Below, piece after piece: positions 5,345 to 12,747 of a stretch of DNA of 34,888 nt (the first letter of the stretch is position 1; each line of letters starts with the position of its first letter). The notes under the pieces were generated by a model that saw nothing but the letters and a program-made list of their open reading frames with translations, ran no database searches and was not told the origin of the DNA. The position numbers and the translations under genes are program-made. Origin of the DNA: a virus; IMG/VR virus record IMGVR_UViG_3300020371_000028, positions 1-34,888 of that record; one strand, given 5' to 3'.

Positions 5345-6579
5345 CCGAACCTGAAGCTCCCGCAGTTGATGCCTTGCCTGATGCTGGGGAATCTATGTCC
5401 TTTGAGTCTTCACTGGAAGCAGCCTTTGCTAATCTAGACAATGCGGCCTCAGACCCAGAACCTGTGGCAGAACCTGTGGCAGAACCTGTGGCAGAACCTG
5501 TGGCGGAATCCGCACCAGAGCCTGCGGCAGAATCTGCACCACTAGATCAAGCAGAGGAAAAGGCAGCGGATTTGCTGGAGCAATTAAGTGACCAGACCCC
5601 AGCAGAGAATACGGAAAATGTTCCAGAGACTGAAGCAGAGTTCCAAGAGCCTATTGAGTCACTGACTGAAGATATCGGGGACGACTGGACCCCAAAGGCT
5701 GCATCCCGATTCAAGCAACTGAAGTCTGAACTCAAGGATAGTAAATCTGAGTTGGATATGTTGCGCCAGCAGCAGGTGACTTATGAGCGCAAGATCCAAG
5801 AGTTGACTGGTTTGACCGAGAACAAGGACATTGAGACCCTTCAGGCTAAGATAACTGAATACGAGAACCAACAACTTCTCTCTAACCTTGAATCTACAGA
5901 CGCTTACCAACAGGCGATAACCGAACCGTTGGCCGCTTTGATGGAGCAAGCAGACCAGATTGCTGACAAATACGAGATTGACCCTGACGCTCTTGTTGAC
6001 GTTCTTGCTTTGGACGACCAGCAACAACAGGACGAGCAACTTAGCGAGTTGTTGCCAAGTGCGACTGATCGGGACAAAGCGCGTCTGTATCGGATCATCG
6101 AGGATATTGACCCCATTGTGGAGCGCAGGAAGCAAATGTTTGAGAATTCTGACCAAGCTTTGGCAGAGGCCAAGCTGGTTGCAGAGCAGAAAGCAGCACA
6201 AGAAGCCGCTGAAAGAGCGCAATTACGCACTAATGTGACCCGCAATGTCGTCGAGCGGGTTCAGCAAAAACTCCCATTTTTATCCGGCATCGAAGGTTTG
6301 GATATGCAGTCCATTCAGTCCAAAGCCTCTGACGTGGACCCCTCTGAAATCCACCCCGTTGACCACGCCTATAATGTAGTGTCAGCCCAGCTCCTCCCGA
6401 ATATCGTCCGCGAATATGTGTCGATGCGAAAAGAAAACGAGGTTTTGACTGACCGTCTGGCTGAATATGAAGGTGCGGAGCCAACAATGTCAGGACAGCC
6501 CCAGAATGCGGCATCTCCATCTGGAGTCACGTCTGACATGACTTTTGAGCAGAGTATTGCTGCTGCTTTAGGCGGCTAA
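5320..6579 (+). CDS. Scaffold-like capsid assembly protein
   Basis: 419 residues, strongly acidic. A low-complexity Ala/Pro/Glu region (about residues 1-100) is followed by long coiled-coil stretches (roughly 120-190 and 265-320) and a short C-terminal tail ending FEQSIAAALGG. Acidic coiled-coil proteins encoded directly before the major capsid gene are typically scaffolding proteins, which shape the procapsid through their C-terminus and then leave. The N-terminal region contains a 12-bp tandem repeat encoding EPVA (5458-5505). The start overlaps the previous gene. No protease motif is evident. Confidence 0.7.
   Translation: MESHSESVAEPEAPAVDALPDAGESMSFESSLEAAFANLDNAASDPEPVAEPVAEPVAEPVAESAPEPAAESAPLDQAEEKAADLLEQLSDQTPAENTENVPETEAEFQEPIESLTEDIGDDWTPKAASRFKQLKSELKDSKSELDMLRQQQVTYERKIQELTGLTENKDIETLQAKITEYENQQLLSNLESTDAYQQAITEPLAALMEQADQIADKYEIDPDALVDVLALDDQQQQDEQLSELLPSATDRDKARLYRIIEDIDPIVERRKQMFENSDQALAEAKLVAEQKAAQEAAERAQLRTNVTRNVVERVQQKLPFLSGIEGLDMQSIQSKASDVDPSEIHPVDHAYNVVSAQLLPNIVREYVSMRKENEVLTDRLAEYEGAEPTMSGQPQNAASPSGVTSDMTFEQSIAAALGG
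5458..5505 (+). repeat. Four tandem 12-bp repeats encoding EPVA
   Basis: Four units of GAACCTGTGGCA, the last ending in G instead of A. They keep the reading frame and add the peptide EPVA four times. Near-perfect identity implies recent slippage expansion, so copy number may vary between relatives. Confidence 0.9.
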
Positions 6580-6625
6580 CGGCCCCCTTGATATTTTATC
6601 GGCATTGTGGGAAAATAACCCTACA

Positions 6626-6934
6626 ATGCCGACTAATTCTAAACCGGATTCCAAGATAGCCCTTTACGCGGGACTCGCCGTTCAAGCGGCTGGAATTGTG
6701 TGGTGGGCATCTAACCTGAGTTCAGAAGTGCAGCATAATGACTTCCAAATCCAGATGATGGGGCGTGATGTGGCTAAAAACTCGGATTTTGTGGAAAAAT
6801 GGCCAAGTGGCAAATGGGGCAGTGGGGAACTCCCCTCTGATACACGGCAGGATCTTCATATCTCAGAACTCCAGAAACAGGTTAGTAAACTGACTGAGGA
6901 TCTCTACACCCTCAAGGGCACCGCAGGAGAATAA
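6626..6934 (+). CDS. Small membrane-anchored coiled-coil protein
   Basis: 102 residues from the ATG at 6626; a TTG at 6605 in frame is less likely. A hydrophobic segment near residues 11-30 (ALYAGLAVQAAGIVWWASNL) is a single predicted membrane helix. After it comes a soluble region with a C-terminal heptad-like stretch (ISELQKQVSKLTEDLYTL). It sits between the scaffold and capsid genes. The layout fits a small inner-membrane protein such as a holin-like or superinfection protein, but it could also be a virion component. The family is not recognised. Confidence 0.6.
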   Translation: MPTNSKPDSKIALYAGLAVQAAGIVWWASNLSSEVQHNDFQIQMMGRDVAKNSDFVEKWPSGKWGSGELPSDTRQDLHISELQKQVSKLTEDLYTLKGTAGE

Positions 6935-6943
6935 ATCTTCCTA

Positions 6944-6971
6944 TTGACAATCCTAAGTTTTTGGTTAGGAT
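6944..6971 (+). promoter_or_regulatory. Candidate promoter before the capsid gene (TTGACA-N16-TAGGAT)
   Basis: A perfect -35 box is followed after 16 bp by a 4/6 -10 box. It lies in the 240-bp non-coding gap before the major capsid gene, ahead of two 28-bp direct repeats. This gap is the largest in the structural block, consistent with separate, strong transcription of the capsid gene. Confidence 0.45.
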
Positions 6972-6989
6972 GCTCAAATAACGTGTGAC

Positions 6990-7017
6990 GGTTGCTCTAG
7001 CCATAAAATAGTTCTAG
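6990..7017 (+). repeat. 28-bp direct repeat, copy 1, upstream of capsid gene
   Basis: Begins GGTTGCTCTAGCCAT and ends TAGTTCTAG; it matches 7056-7083 at 26 of 28 positions. The copies are 66 bp apart. This copy is flanked by GTGAC/GTCAC (6985-6989, 7017-7021), which could close a stem. Candidate roles are operators, a late-activator site or phage-specific promoters for the capsid gene. Confidence 0.75.
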
Positions 7018-7055
7018 TCACCACCACTGGGCTATGACCCTTAAAGAAGAACGCT

Positions 7056-7083
7056 GGTTGCTCTAGCCATTAACTAGTTCTAG
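7056..7083 (+). repeat. 28-bp direct repeat, copy 2, upstream of capsid gene
   Basis: Second copy, differing from the first at two positions in the middle. It contains several CTAG tetranucleotides. It ends 91 bp before the capsid ATG. Confidence 0.75.
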
Positions 7084-7111
7084 GAAGCGGGATTCACCTA
7101 CATCTTCGTTT

Positions 7112-7150
7112 GACCTCTTTGGCCCCTTATGGGGGAGCGGTCTCTTTTTC
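7112..7150 (+). terminator. Hairpin and U-rich tract in the capsid leader
   Basis: GACC...CCCC-ttat-GGGG...GGTC, with an imperfect middle, followed by a T-rich tract (TCTCTTTTTCTTT) and a run of T just before the capsid ATG. It could be an intrinsic terminator or attenuator, or a 5' stabilising structure for the capsid mRNA. The internal mismatches keep confidence low. Confidence 0.4.
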
Positions 7151-7174
7151 TTTAATTTCATATTTTTTTTTATC

Positions 7175-8560
7175 ATGGCTTTCGGACCACAGACCTCTAG
7201 GTACGTCAACCCCGGCGCAGACGGTGCGGTTGACACTATCAACACAATCCTGACCCAAGAAGCAAATCGCATTGGGCAGGACATCCACAAGGCGACTCTC
7301 CACACTTCTCCGTGGATCGACCTTATCAAGCAGTCTAGTTTCCCTGAAGGGATGGGGTATCAACTGAATACCCTCATTTACGACCGCGCTCTTCCGATTA
7401 CTCCAATCACCCATGACCTTGGAGATACCAGCGGAGCCAGCGTAGGAACTGACTGGTTTGCTATGGGCGCAACTGACGCTACAGCAGCCAATGGTTACAG
7501 CGGCGGTCAGACTACGACCACCAACGACCACCCCACAGAAGGGGCCAACGTAAACGTCATCGACTTCACCAAAGTCCTGAAGAACTACAGCCTGAGCCGC
7601 GCTGTGATCGAATCTCCCCGAATCAACGTCGAGGAACTTCGCTTCGCCGCTCACCGGACTGAGCAACTTCGGGCTATCATGGATCTCCTCAAGGAGTCTA
7701 CCCGTGAGTCTTGGGAAGATCGTTATCGTCAGCAGTATGACCAGCAGTGCGACAATGTCGTATATGCTAAGGCTGCAAGCAGCCGTTTCACGACTGGCGC
7801 AGAAGGTAAGGCAACCCACGGCCCTGCTGCGGACCTTATTGATATTGACGACACTGCCCTCACCGCTGGTGGTGACGGCACCGACGACAACGTCATTAAC
7901 GTCGATGCCAACATCTCCAACGCGCTTCTGGATAAGATCTATTACCAGCTCGTGCGTAAAGGTGCAGGCAACAATGCCCACGGTCGTGAGAACGGTCGCC
8001 CCGTATTCACCCTCGTGTGTTCTTCGGAGGCTTCCTACCAGCTCCAGACCGAAGCCGGATTCCGCGACGATGTGCGTTACAACAACGCCCGTGTGTCTGA
8101 CCTGATCGCTCCTCTTGGAGTTGAGAAGTCCTTCAGGGGTTTCTACCACCTGATCGACGACAAGGCTCCCCGTTTTAACCTCGCACTCTCCAGTGAAAAG
8201 CTGGTCAACGTGCCTGTCTACACAGTACAGGCTCCGGGTGGTGGAGACGACGGAACTGGAAAGGTCATCGTCAATACCGCTTACGATAGCGCCGATGTCG
8301 AAGTCGCTTACATCCTCCACGAGGAAGTTATGGAGTCCCTGATTCCTTCTCCTCTTGGTAATGTCAACGGCCTCAAGTTTGACCCTGTTTCCTATAAGGG
8401 AGACTTTAAGTGGACGAACATCCCCGATATCACAAGAAACCCCGATGGTATTATCGGATTCTTCAGGGGCATCATGGCCAGTGCATCGAAGCCGATTAAG
8501 ACGGACTTCGGTTACATCATCTTGTTCAAGCGCACCAGCACTACTCCTGCTGCTGTGTAG
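7175..8560 (+). CDS. Major capsid protein
   Basis: 461 residues, the usual length for a HK97-fold major capsid protein of podoviruses. The evidence is its place right after portal and scaffold genes, its own promoter-like region, balanced composition, and typical features such as an N-terminal helical arm, a long central helix-rich part (about residues 135-200) and a beta-rich C-terminal half. No sequence motif is diagnostic, so the call rests on context and overall look. A T-run and the ATG follow each other with no Shine-Dalgarno. A strong GC-rich hairpin follows the stop (8572-8608). Confidence 0.8.
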   Translation: MAFGPQTSRYVNPGADGAVDTINTILTQEANRIGQDIHKATLHTSPWIDLIKQSSFPEGMGYQLNTLIYDRALPITPITHDLGDTSGASVGTDWFAMGATDATAANGYSGGQTTTTNDHPTEGANVNVIDFTKVLKNYSLSRAVIESPRINVEELRFAAHRTEQLRAIMDLLKESTRESWEDRYRQQYDQQCDNVVYAKAASSRFTTGAEGKATHGPAADLIDIDDTALTAGGDGTDDNVINVDANISNALLDKIYYQLVRKGAGNNAHGRENGRPVFTLVCSSEASYQLQTEAGFRDDVRYNNARVSDLIAPLGVEKSFRGFYHLIDDKAPRFNLALSSEKLVNVPVYTVQAPGGGDDGTGKVIVNTAYDSADVEVAYILHEEVMESLIPSPLGNVNGLKFDPVSYKGDFKWTNIPDITRNPDGIIGFFRGIMASASKPIKTDFGYIILFKRTSTTPAAV

Positions 8561-8571
8561 GTTTCATAACT

Positions 8572-8608
8572 TGTGCGGGGCGGTAGCTTAATACTGCCGC
8601 CCCGCGCA
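8572..8608 (+). terminator. GC-rich hairpin after the capsid gene
   Basis: A 12-bp stem including one G-T pair, with core GCGGGGCGG/CCGCCCCGC, and a 13-nt loop. No T-run follows, so it may mark RNA 3' processing or partial attenuation rather than clean termination. Such an element after the capsid gene would set a high ratio of capsid mRNA to downstream mRNA. Confidence 0.6.
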
Positions 8609-8625
8609 TAACCCACTATACGATT

Positions 8626-9198
8626 ATGCCTACTCTAGATGACGCACCAACTTTACCTACTCTTGGAGCCGTTAAAGGACAAGACTCGCTTCTTGTTTCA
8701 GACAAAGACGGAGCTGGAGGATCTAAAGTCAAACGAATCCCATCCGCCCTCGTGACCCACGGGTTCACCCACGGGTGGCTCTTTAATTACGACAATTCGG
8801 AAATTGCGGCGACTTCTGGTCATGCCGCTACAAACTTTGACGTTTACACCTTTGATGCTAATGACCGCGTTGACCGCGTTATGGTGGTTTGCACAGAAGC
8901 GTTTGAAGGCAACAGTTTGAGTGCCGCAGTTGTCAATGTTGGAGCTAACACCCAAGATCCAGATGGCTACATCAATGATGCAAGTGTCTTCGCTCTAGGT
9001 ACTATGGAAAATAATGGCGTCAAGCTTGACACTGAAGCTGATATCATTGGCGGTTATGATAACCCCACCGATGGAGACACATTACGGATCTCGTTTGATC
9101 CTGACGCTAATAATGCCGACCTCACCGCAGGTCAATTTGTTGTGCTGGCGAACATCGTGAATCCCACTCATTTTAAGGATTGTTTGGACCCGCAGTAA
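8626..9198 (+). CDS. Probable virion structural protein (capsid-adjacent)
   Basis: 190 residues, rich in Asp, Ala, Gly and Val, with patterns of alternating hydrophobic residues that suggest a beta-sandwich (about 60-185). Its position directly after the capsid gene fits a head decoration or fibre-base protein. I do not recognise the family. Initiation lacks a Shine-Dalgarno sequence. A hairpin with terminator character follows the stop. Confidence 0.55.
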   Translation: MPTLDDAPTLPTLGAVKGQDSLLVSDKDGAGGSKVKRIPSALVTHGFTHGWLFNYDNSEIAATSGHAATNFDVYTFDANDRVDRVMVVCTEAFEGNSLSAAVVNVGANTQDPDGYINDASVFALGTMENNGVKLDTEADIIGGYDNPTDGDTLRISFDPDANNADLTAGQFVVLANIVNPTHFKDCLDPQ

Positions 9199-9224
9199 TC
9201 CTTACCCCTCAACCTCAATGACTC

Positions 9225-9260
9225 ATCCCGAACCCTGAGCAATCCTTCGGGGTTCGGGAT
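9225..9260 (+). terminator. Intrinsic-terminator-like hairpin
   Basis: An 11-bp perfect stem ATCCCGAACCC/GGGTTCGGGAT with a 14-nt loop, followed by TTGTCT. A TATAAC box (9266-9271) follows at once and could be the -10 of a promoter for the next gene, although no good -35 box is present. Confidence 0.6.
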
Positions 9261-9282
9261 TTGTCTATAACCACATATTGAT

Positions 9283-10404
9283 ATGTCCAAATTTCTAGAA
9301 CAACTTGGCAGACTAGTCGCTGAGAACGAAGACCTCCAAAATCTTATTCTTGGTGCTAAACGAGACATCAAAGGTGTCGTCACTGCACCCGGAAGGGCAC
9401 TTGGGGCAGGCGCAAAAATGGTAGGGCGCGGCATAGAGAACGTAGCAGATTTTGCCGAAGACGCTGCTGGCTTTGTAGCAGATAACGCCCCGCGCCTTGA
9501 GATAGGTTCGGGCGGCTCTGAGATCGAGATCAACCCCCTTGGCGCTTTGGCCAGAGGTGCAGAAGCATATGCCGACAATGTTTCAACTCTTGGTGGTGCT
9601 GTAGCTGACTCTGACCTTATCGACGACCTTTCAGGGCAATCCGCCCTCGACAGAATGGACCGCCGCATTGAAAACATTTCAAGCGACGGTCTTTCCCAAA
9701 GAGACAGGTTCTTGCAGCGTAAAGCTCAACTTGAAGCACAAGCGGCGGAAAGAGGAGAGCGGTCGCCGTACAAAAGAAAACAAGACTCAGACGAGTTCAA
9801 CCCTCCAAGTTTTTCTGATCTTTCTCCCGCAGAACAGGAAGCGCATCGCAAGCGGAAAGCTGAGAGACGCGGTAAATTAGCAGGGGATTACCGCGACCCC
9901 GAACGCCGGAAAAGAATCGCGAAAATGAAGGAAGACTTTGGAAGGCGAGTGGCAGAAAGGGCTGGAGGAGGTGAAGAGTCTTTTGAAGATTTTGATCCTA
10001 CCGGAGAAGAGTATGATTCTGCTTTCGATGGGTCTGCTGATTCACAAGGCCGCTCTGCTTTTGCTCCTTCAGAGACTCAACCAAAAAGAGGCACTCAGCG
10101 GGTAGCTTCTAAGCCCGATTCCGGCCCTATGGATACTGGAGGCTTAGACCCTGACGACCCCACTACTTTTGGTGAGCCACTAGCTGCTCAAGGTTCTGAA
10201 CCTGATCCCCCAAAGGCGGTTCCTGTTGCACCTGACGATCAAGCTGAAGCTCTTTTCAGGACTGTGCATGGTGGACCTTTCGACCCGAATTCTAGCATGG
10301 ATCGCGGCAAGCTTGCCAAGATCAAAGAGAATCTGGTTCGCGAAGAATACCAAGGTCTTACCCCCAACCAGTTCGCCTTGAAAATGTATCGGGAAGCTGC
10401 CTGA
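9283..10404 (+). CDS. Probable virion or assembly protein, largely disordered
   Basis: 373 residues. The N-terminal third has Ala/Gly-rich amphipathic helices (about 25-130). The middle is very Arg/Lys-rich with RKAER and RDPERRKRIAKMK-like runs (about 150-225), and the C-terminal third is acidic and Pro-rich, ending in a compact helix (MKENLVREEYQGL-like). It could be a minor head or internal protein that binds DNA. The family is not recognised. Its stop overlaps the start of the next gene. Confidence 0.55.
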   Translation: MSKFLEQLGRLVAENEDLQNLILGAKRDIKGVVTAPGRALGAGAKMVGRGIENVADFAEDAAGFVADNAPRLEIGSGGSEIEINPLGALARGAEAYADNVSTLGGAVADSDLIDDLSGQSALDRMDRRIENISSDGLSQRDRFLQRKAQLEAQAAERGERSPYKRKQDSDEFNPPSFSDLSPAEQEAHRKRKAERRGKLAGDYRDPERRKRIAKMKEDFGRRVAERAGGGEESFEDFDPTGEEYDSAFDGSADSQGRSAFAPSETQPKRGTQRVASKPDSGPMDTGGLDPDDPTTFGEPLAAQGSEPDPPKAVPVAPDDQAEALFRTVHGGPFDPNSSMDRGKLAKIKENLVREEYQGLTPNQFALKMYREAA

Positions 10405-10733
10405 TGCAAAGAGAAGGAAATTTAGTCCCAGTTGATGCCCCTGAGAATAAACAGGGGCATCATTCTGGGCAGATCGCTGATGACCACAAGATGGTCATGC
10501 ACCAGCTCAACAACCTGCACCAGAATGCATGTGAGTTGTTAGAGCATCTGTCTCATTGTGCCACTCCCCACCTAGAAGAAGACTGGGTTAAAAAAAAGAT
10601 CATCCTCGCTACCGACTATCTCGATTCTGTTCGCGACTACGTTATGAGCGGTCACGGAGGAAAGATGGAAGCCGATAAAGGCGACGGGTTCTTGGTCATG
10701 GTCGAGCAGCAGATGCCTAAGCCTAAGTATTGA
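10404..10733 (+). CDS. Small helical protein of unknown function
   Basis: 109 residues beginning ATG within TGATG at the end of the previous gene, so it is probably translationally coupled. It contains DDHKMVMHQLNNLHQNACEL (about 28-47), a His-rich helix, and an HLEEDWVKKKI segment. No domain is recognised. A candidate promoter for the following gene overlaps its stop. Confidence 0.6.
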   Translation: MQREGNLVPVDAPENKQGHHSGQIADDHKMVMHQLNNLHQNACELLEHLSHCATPHLEEDWVKKKIILATDYLDSVRDYVMSGHGGKMEADKGDGFLVMVEQQMPKPKY

Positions 10734-10759
10734 GCTTAGTCTTGCCCCTAAAATATAAA
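10730..10759 (+). promoter_or_regulatory. Candidate promoter (TTGAGC-N18-TATAAA)
   Basis: A 4/6 -35 box, an 18-bp spacer and a 5/6 -10 box lie across the end of the previous gene and the 46-bp gap before the ATG at 10780. The start would fall near 10766, leaving a short leader with no Shine-Dalgarno sequence. Confidence 0.4.
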
Positions 10760-10779
10760 ACTGTAGATTACTTTAACTA

Positions 10780-11181
10780 ATGGCCGCTAAATCTGTAACG
10801 CACTCGATTACGTTGTCGGTGGGTGATATTTCGCTCGCCTTCAGTAACACACAGACAGCAGCTTCTGACCCAACTAATTTTGTAGTAGGGGATCAACAAG
10901 TTTCGGGTTCTAGCCATGAGTATCTAGGTCGCGCTAATAAAACGGATGCTTTGGGCGATCTGGAAATGACAGGACACAACACTATGTTGCTTCTACGCAA
11001 CGACACTGCTTCGGGCGGGGGAGAGTTGACTGTTTCTTTCGACGATGCCTCAGACTTTCCTGTTCAAATCTTGCCGCAGCAAATGAACTTGTATAGTGTA
11101 GAAGATATACGCGATGTCAAAATTGCCAGCACTTCTGGGGACGCTACTTTTACTTACATGGCAATTCAACTCGACAGCTAA
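10780..11181 (+). CDS. Small beta-rich virion protein
   Basis: 133 residues, rich in Ser, Thr, Asp and Gly. Hydrophobic residues alternate throughout, suggesting an all-beta fold. It lies at the head of a run of likely tail and fibre genes. A role in the virion surface or tail is likely from context, but no family is recognised. Confidence 0.55.
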   Translation: MAAKSVTHSITLSVGDISLAFSNTQTAASDPTNFVVGDQQVSGSSHEYLGRANKTDALGDLEMTGHNTMLLLRNDTASGGGELTVSFDDASDFPVQILPQQMNLYSVEDIRDVKIASTSGDATFTYMAIQLDS

Positions 11182-11198
11182 TTTAACAACCAACAATC

Positions 11199-11531
11199 AT
11201 GGCAACTTCAAACATCGACAAACAATCCTTCGGGCAGGCGGGGGCAACTATGCTCACTGGAACTGAAGGAGTAGTGAAAGAAATATGCGCCATACTCATC
11301 ATTGAGGATACCATATTTGATGGCTACGATGACGACAGTGATGGCAGCTATACTGACGGGGACCATTCTAAATGGCCCGAACTTACAGACTCAGCAACCA
11401 ACGGCAAAAAACTTCTACGGAGTGATTCTGCCGCTGATGGCGTAACTGTCCCTGCTGGAATTACTATTTACGGGCAGTTTACCGCAGTTAAGCTCCGTTC
11501 TGGAACCGTTCTCTGCTACCACGCAGCCTAA
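11199..11531 (+). CDS. Small virion surface protein, unknown family
   Basis: 110 residues with an acidic Gly/Asp/Ser-rich loop in the middle (DGYDDDSDGSYTDGDHSKW, about 41-59). The C-terminal segment (VTVPAGITIYGQFTAVKLRS) is typical of small beta-sandwich proteins associated with phage fibres. The stop overlaps the next start (TAATG). Function is inferred from its place in the fibre gene cluster. Confidence 0.5.
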   Translation: MATSNIDKQSFGQAGATMLTGTEGVVKEICAILIIEDTIFDGYDDDSDGSYTDGDHSKWPELTDSATNGKKLLRSDSAADGVTVPAGITIYGQFTAVKLRSGTVLCYHAA

Positions 11532-12496
11532 TGCGTTTAGGACAGTCACTTGGTCTGGCCGCGCACCAGAAGAAACCTTCTGCTGCGGCAACGCCCATGC
11601 TGCTGGACAGGGACGGGATGCCGACAGCTACCCTTGCCTATAGCCTAAGAAAGCTACGGGCAGATTATTCAAGCTATGCAGTCAGGGTCCGAAAAGGGAC
11701 CGGAGGTTCTGCGGTCGAAGTAGATGTCTCTTTTGACGATGATAATAAGGTCAGCGCATCTTCTGCTATATCGGTCGCTTCAGGCTCATACAGCGGAACA
11801 ATGACTTTGACCGCGTTTGCTGGTGGAGCTACTGTTTATGTGACTACGTGGTATGACCAAGTCGGATCGGCACAAAGTGCGTACCAAACATCTGCAAGTT
11901 TACAGCCTCCTCTGTTGGCAGACTTTACTGCGTTAGACTTCAGCGCAACCGAATACCTGCAAACAACCCATGTCCCAGCCGAAGGAGGAGACGGAACAGA
12001 CGTTGGAGATTCAAACACATGGGTGACGGCATCTAAGTATATCGACACCGATAACGACAGGCATGAGATAATCTCCGCTCTGTATTATTATCCTGCGTAT
12101 GGCCGCTCTCTGTATGTTGAGGGAGACACATATCGCTTTGATGTGGGTGGTGGCGGCAGCACTACCGATATTGATACTTTGAATAGCACGGTTTCTGCCA
12201 GCACCAGTAGCATTGATGTAAACATCGCTTCTTATATGCCCGCCGAGTCAGGCAATGAGATTCAAATGAAGGTGAATGGAACTGATAGGTCGCCAGCGAG
12301 TTCTTCACACAACGTAAATTCGTTTGGTTATGGCCACTTCCATATTGGATATTGCAACTACCCTTACTTCACAACTGACCAGTGGGACGGGCAAATTTAT
12401 GAGGTAGTCTGTTGGGAGAACACCGCAGCCTTCGCCGCATCAAGCGCAACTGCTGGAACTGTTTGGAGCGATCTGGAAACCTACTACGAATTGTAA
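11531..12496 (+). CDS. Tail fibre or receptor-binding protein with arabinofuranosidase-B-like/lectin-like fold
   Basis: 321 residues. The segment AYSLRKLRADYSSYAVRVRK (about 36-55), a V-x-D-x-x-F motif, and VTTWYDQVGSAQSAYQ with LQPPLL (about 103-125) match the pattern seen in the catalytic-like domain of alpha-L-arabinofuranosidase B (GH54) and in many phage tail proteins using the same jelly-roll. The C-terminal part (about 140-321) looks like a concanavalin/LamG-type lectin domain, with a W-D-G-x-I-Y-E-V strand near the end. It probably binds host surface glycans; catalysis cannot be claimed. Its stop overlaps the next start. Confidence 0.65.
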   Translation: MRLGQSLGLAAHQKKPSAAATPMLLDRDGMPTATLAYSLRKLRADYSSYAVRVRKGTGGSAVEVDVSFDDDNKVSASSAISVASGSYSGTMTLTAFAGGATVYVTTWYDQVGSAQSAYQTSASLQPPLLADFTALDFSATEYLQTTHVPAEGGDGTDVGDSNTWVTASKYIDTDNDRHEIISALYYYPAYGRSLYVEGDTYRFDVGGGGSTTDIDTLNSTVSASTSSIDVNIASYMPAESGNEIQMKVNGTDRSPASSSHNVNSFGYGHFHIGYCNYPYFTTDQWDGQIYEVVCWENTAAFAASSATAGTVWSDLETYYEL

Positions 12497-12741
12497 TGTC
12501 AAAATACTTACATTTTGAAACAAAGGCGGGGGCCGCAAACCGTAGCAAAGAACTGTGGGGCGGCGATGAAGACGCTGTTACCCAGCATCTTTATGGTTTC
12601 GTAGAAAGCAGAAAGACAACAGGAGGCAGTTTTCTAATCGTTCCAGATGACGGTGGAGAGCTGAATAGCGACGAAAAAAGTAATTTGCAAGACCACGCAT
12701 CCTATCTTGAGTGGGTTGAACAATTCCTTGCCCCCGAATAG
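12496..12741 (+). CDS. Small acidic protein downstream of fibre gene
   Basis: 81 residues from ATG at 12496, which overlaps the previous stop (TAATG). An in-frame upstream start at 12412 lies inside the fibre gene and is unlikely. It is acidic and ends LQDHASYLEWVEQFLAPE. It resembles small fibre-accessory or chaperone proteins only by position. Confidence 0.55.
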   Translation: MSKYLHFETKAGAANRSKELWGGDEDAVTQHLYGFVESRKTTGGSFLIVPDDGGELNSDEKSNLQDHASYLEWVEQFLAPE

Positions 12742-12747
12742 TGAACC

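Noticed and set aside
6985-7083. tRNA-like structures around the 28-bp repeats
   Set aside because: The GTGAC/GTCAC stem is too short and no cloverleaf arms, T loop or CCA-compatible acceptor could be drawn.
7127-8320. 397-codon open frame antisense to the capsid gene
   Set aside because: It mirrors the third-base bias of the capsid gene, starts with no sensible upstream signal and has no recognisable protein features.
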